Under the pieces are notes generated by a model that was not told the DNA's origin, searched no databases, and saw only the letters and a list, made by a program, of their open reading frames with translations. Source: Cupriavidus basilensis (GTDB taxonomy: Bacteria > Pseudomonadota > Gammaproteobacteria > Burkholderiales > Burkholderiaceae). Taken from it: DNA of 62,650 bases. Location: NCBI RefSeq assembly GCF_000876015.1, contig NZ_BBQM01000006.1, positions 1 to 62,650 of the forward strand. The letters run 5' to 3'. The position numbers and the translations under genes were made by a program. Shown piece by piece: positions 61,048 to 62,650 of the stretch. Each line of letters opens with the position of its first letter. Position 1 is the first letter of the stretch.

Positions 61048-62316
61048 TCAGGCGAGCATGTCGCGCCAGATCGCGTCGGCCCACGCCTGCGCGTAGCTGC
61101 CTTCGAGCGCGCTGGGCGCCGGCGACAGCCCGCCCGAGCCGGGCACCGTGAGCATGGTGCGCTGCGCCGCGTCGTAGCGGTGCACGCTGGCGATGTGGAT
61201 GGCCTCGCGCGCCGAGGTGAAGCTGTAGCAGGTGTTGTTGTAGAGCGGCTCGGGGTCGGGCTCGCGCCCGGCCAGCAGCGCGACGATGGCGGCGGCGGCC
61301 ACCTTGCCGTGCTGGTTGGCCATGTGGCCGGACTTGGGCATCAGCGGCGCGATCTGGATGGCGTCGCCGAGCACGTGGATGTTGGCCGCGGCCTTGGCCT
61401 CGAAGGTGAGGAAATCCACTTCGCACCATTTGCCGTTGGCCGTGGCCAGCCCGCTGGCCACGGCGATCGCGCCGGCGCGCTGCGGCGGCAGCAGGTTGAT
61501 GACGTCGGCGCGCTCGTCGTCCTGCACGTCGAACTTGAGCGTGCGCGTGGCGGGGTCGACGTCGACGGTGTTGTACTGTGGCCGGTACTCGATCATGCCC
61601 GGGTAGCGCGCGGCCCAGGCCTGCCTGAACAGCGCGCCCTTGGAGGTGATGTCCGGGTTGGCGTCGAGGATCAGCACCTTGCTGCGCGGCTTGGCGCGCA
61701 GGAAATAGTCGGCCACCAGGCAGGCGCGCTCGTAGGGGCCCGGCGGGCAGCGGTACGGCGCCAGCGGGATGGTGATGGCGAAGGTGCCGCCGTCGCGCAT
61801 GGCCTCGAGCTGGCGGCGCAGCGCCACGGTCTGCGCGCCGGCCTTCCAGGCATGCAGGATGTGCTCGCCGCCGGGCTGCGCGAGGCCCGGGATCTCGCCG
61901 GACAGCACTTCCACGCCCGGCGACAGCACCAGCCGGTCGTACGGCAGCGTGGCGCCGCCGCCGAGCCGCACCACGCGGCGCGCCGCGTCGATGGCGCCGA
62001 CGTGGTCGCGCACCACCTTCACGCCGTGGCGCGCGGCCAGCGCATCGTAGGACAGCGTGATGTCGCCGATGGCCTTGCCGCCGCCCAGCACGTGGTTGGA
62101 CAGCGGGCACGAGACGAAGCTGGCCTCGGGCTCGACCAGCGTGACCTCGATGCCGTGCCCGCTCCATTCGCGCAGGTAGCGCGCGGCGGTGGCGCCGCCG
62201 TAGCCGCCGCCGACCACCACCACTTTCGCTGCGCGCGTGGCGGCCGCGGCCCGCGCGGCCTGCGCGCCGAGCAGCGCCGTGCCGGCGAGCGCGCCGAGGA
62301 ATTCGCGTCTTTGCAT
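61048..62316 (-). CDS. soxF: flavocytochrome c sulfide dehydrogenase flavoprotein subunit (SoxF/FccB-like)
   Basis: 422-aa protein with Tat signal (QRREFLGALAGTALLG), FAD-binding VVVVGGGYGGATAARYL and a second site DRLVLSPGVE. Cys in SCPLSNHV and YRCPPGPYERA fit the redox-active pair of FCSD. C-terminal FCSD domain (NNTCYSFTSAREAIHIASVH) is present. It would oxidise sulfide, passing electrons to the cytochrome subunit encoded just upstream (62355). Confidence 0.92.
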   Translation of the reverse strand: MQRREFLGALAGTALLGAQAARAAAATRAAKVVVVGGGYGGATAARYLREWSGHGIEVTLVEPEASFVSCPLSNHVLGGGKAIGDITLSYDALAARHGVKVVRDHVGAIDAARRVVRLGGGATLPYDRLVLSPGVEVLSGEIPGLAQPGGEHILHAWKAGAQTVALRRQLEAMRDGGTFAITIPLAPYRCPPGPYERACLVADYFLRAKPRSKVLILDANPDITSKGALFRQAWAARYPGMIEYRPQYNTVDVDPATRTLKFDVQDDERADVINLLPPQRAGAIAVASGLATANGKWCEVDFLTFEAKAAANIHVLGDAIQIAPLMPKSGHMANQHGKVAAAAIVALLAGREPDPEPLYNNTCYSFTSAREAIHIASVHRYDAAQRTMLTVPGSGGLSPAPSALEGSYAQAWADAIWRDMLA

Positions 62317-62354
62317 GGTTGTTCTCCTGGCGGGAAGGGGTGGGAGCGCGCGGC

Positions 62355-62650
62355 TCAGCGCACGCCGGCGAACCAGCCGGCGATGGCTTCGATCTGCGCG
62401 TCGCTGTAGCCCCTGGCGATCTGCTGCATGACGGTTGCCTCGCGCCTGCCCTGCTTGAAGTCCTGCATCAGGCCGGCTAGCTCGGACTGGCCGCGGCCGG
62501 CCAGCGCCGGCACCGGGCTGCCCGCGGGCGCGCGCCCGGCGGGGCCGTGGCAGCCGGCGCAGGCGGCGGCCCAGTTGCGCGCCCGCAGCGCGCTGGCGCT
62601 GGCGCTGGCGGTATCGGCAGCGGCGGGCGCCTGCGCGCGCGCGGCGCCCG
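62355..62650 (-). CDS. cytochrome c, probable FCSD cytochrome subunit (partial)
   Basis: C-terminal ~97 residues; the gene runs off the window. Haem site CAGCH is followed by GRGQSELAGLMQDFKQGRR and MQQIARGYSDAQIEAIAGWF, matching the small cytochrome c of flavocytochrome c (FccA/SoxE type). It ends 38 bases before the flavoprotein gene. Confidence 0.85.
   Translation of the reverse strand, partial: GAARAQAPAAADTASASASALRARNWAAACAGCHGPAGRAPAGSPVPALAGRGQSELAGLMQDFKQGRREATVMQQIARGYSDAQIEAIAGWFAGVR

Overview
The window is GC-rich chromosomal DNA from a betaproteobacterium of the Burkholderiaceae, most like Cupriavidus or Ralstonia. That assignment is inferred from the gene content: a complete gsp type II secretion cluster with an inverted gspC, a large fused indolepyruvate ferredoxin oxidoreductase, a Kef-type antiporter with its NAD(P)H oxidoreductase, and a sox cluster. 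No rRNA is present to fix the genus.

Layout. Positions 1-15,800 are a mosaic of housekeeping and accessory genes: DUF488, a GntR/FCD regulator, a fused SpmA-SpmB protein, a FUSC transporter, a universal stress protein, a TPR-GT9 protein, DUF1835, TetR, KefF/KefB, GNAT, an Lrp regulator beside a decayed hppD remnant, and an EF-hand protein. A candidate ~60-nt sRNA lies at 3469-3527. Positions 15,939-28,487 hold the type II secretion system: gspC on the minus strand, then gspG-H-I-J-K and gspL-M-N-D-E-F on the plus strand. Positions 28,563-44,240 hold a NYN/LOTUS RNA-binding-type protein, the indolepyruvate oxidoreductase, an HD-domain protein, small enzymes, three MFS transporters, a DODA-like dioxygenase, 3-methyladenine glycosylase I and a periplasmic protein. 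A gene-free stretch rich in DnaA-box-like motifs precedes the last of these.

Positions 44,321-54,883 are a ~10.5 kb genomic island inserted in the 3' end of tRNA-Ala(CGC). It is bounded by a 46-bp direct repeat and visibly less GC-rich than its flanks. Left to right it carries: a tyrosine integrase with an in-frame amber codon; a tightly packed three-gene module (sce7726-like PD-(D/E)XK protein, sce7725-like protein, HEPN/RES-domain NAD-targeting protein); a 500-aa PD-(D/E)XK protein on the other strand; an HNH gene and a DUF5677 gene between two ~95-bp imperfect repeats; an origin-like region with helically phased repeats, a DnaA box and four 21-bp iterons; a TrfA-type replication initiator; and a small HTH regulator. 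It reads as an integrated replicon or satellite-like element carrying defence-type cargo. The integrase stop codon suggests it may now be fixed in place. The three-gene module is the best candidate here for a poorly described system.

Positions 54,966-62,650 are a leftward sox (thiosulfate oxidation) cluster. In transcription order it reads cytochrome c (cut by the window end), soxF/fccB-like flavoprotein, cytochrome c, soxY, soxZ, DsrE-family, soxA, soxX, soxW, soxB. SoxXA joins thiosulfate to the SoxY swinging-arm cysteine, SoxB releases sulfate, SoxW probably keeps periplasmic thiols reduced, and the cytochromes and flavoprotein move electrons. tRNA-Ala follows soxB on the same strand, so the island sits directly behind this cluster.
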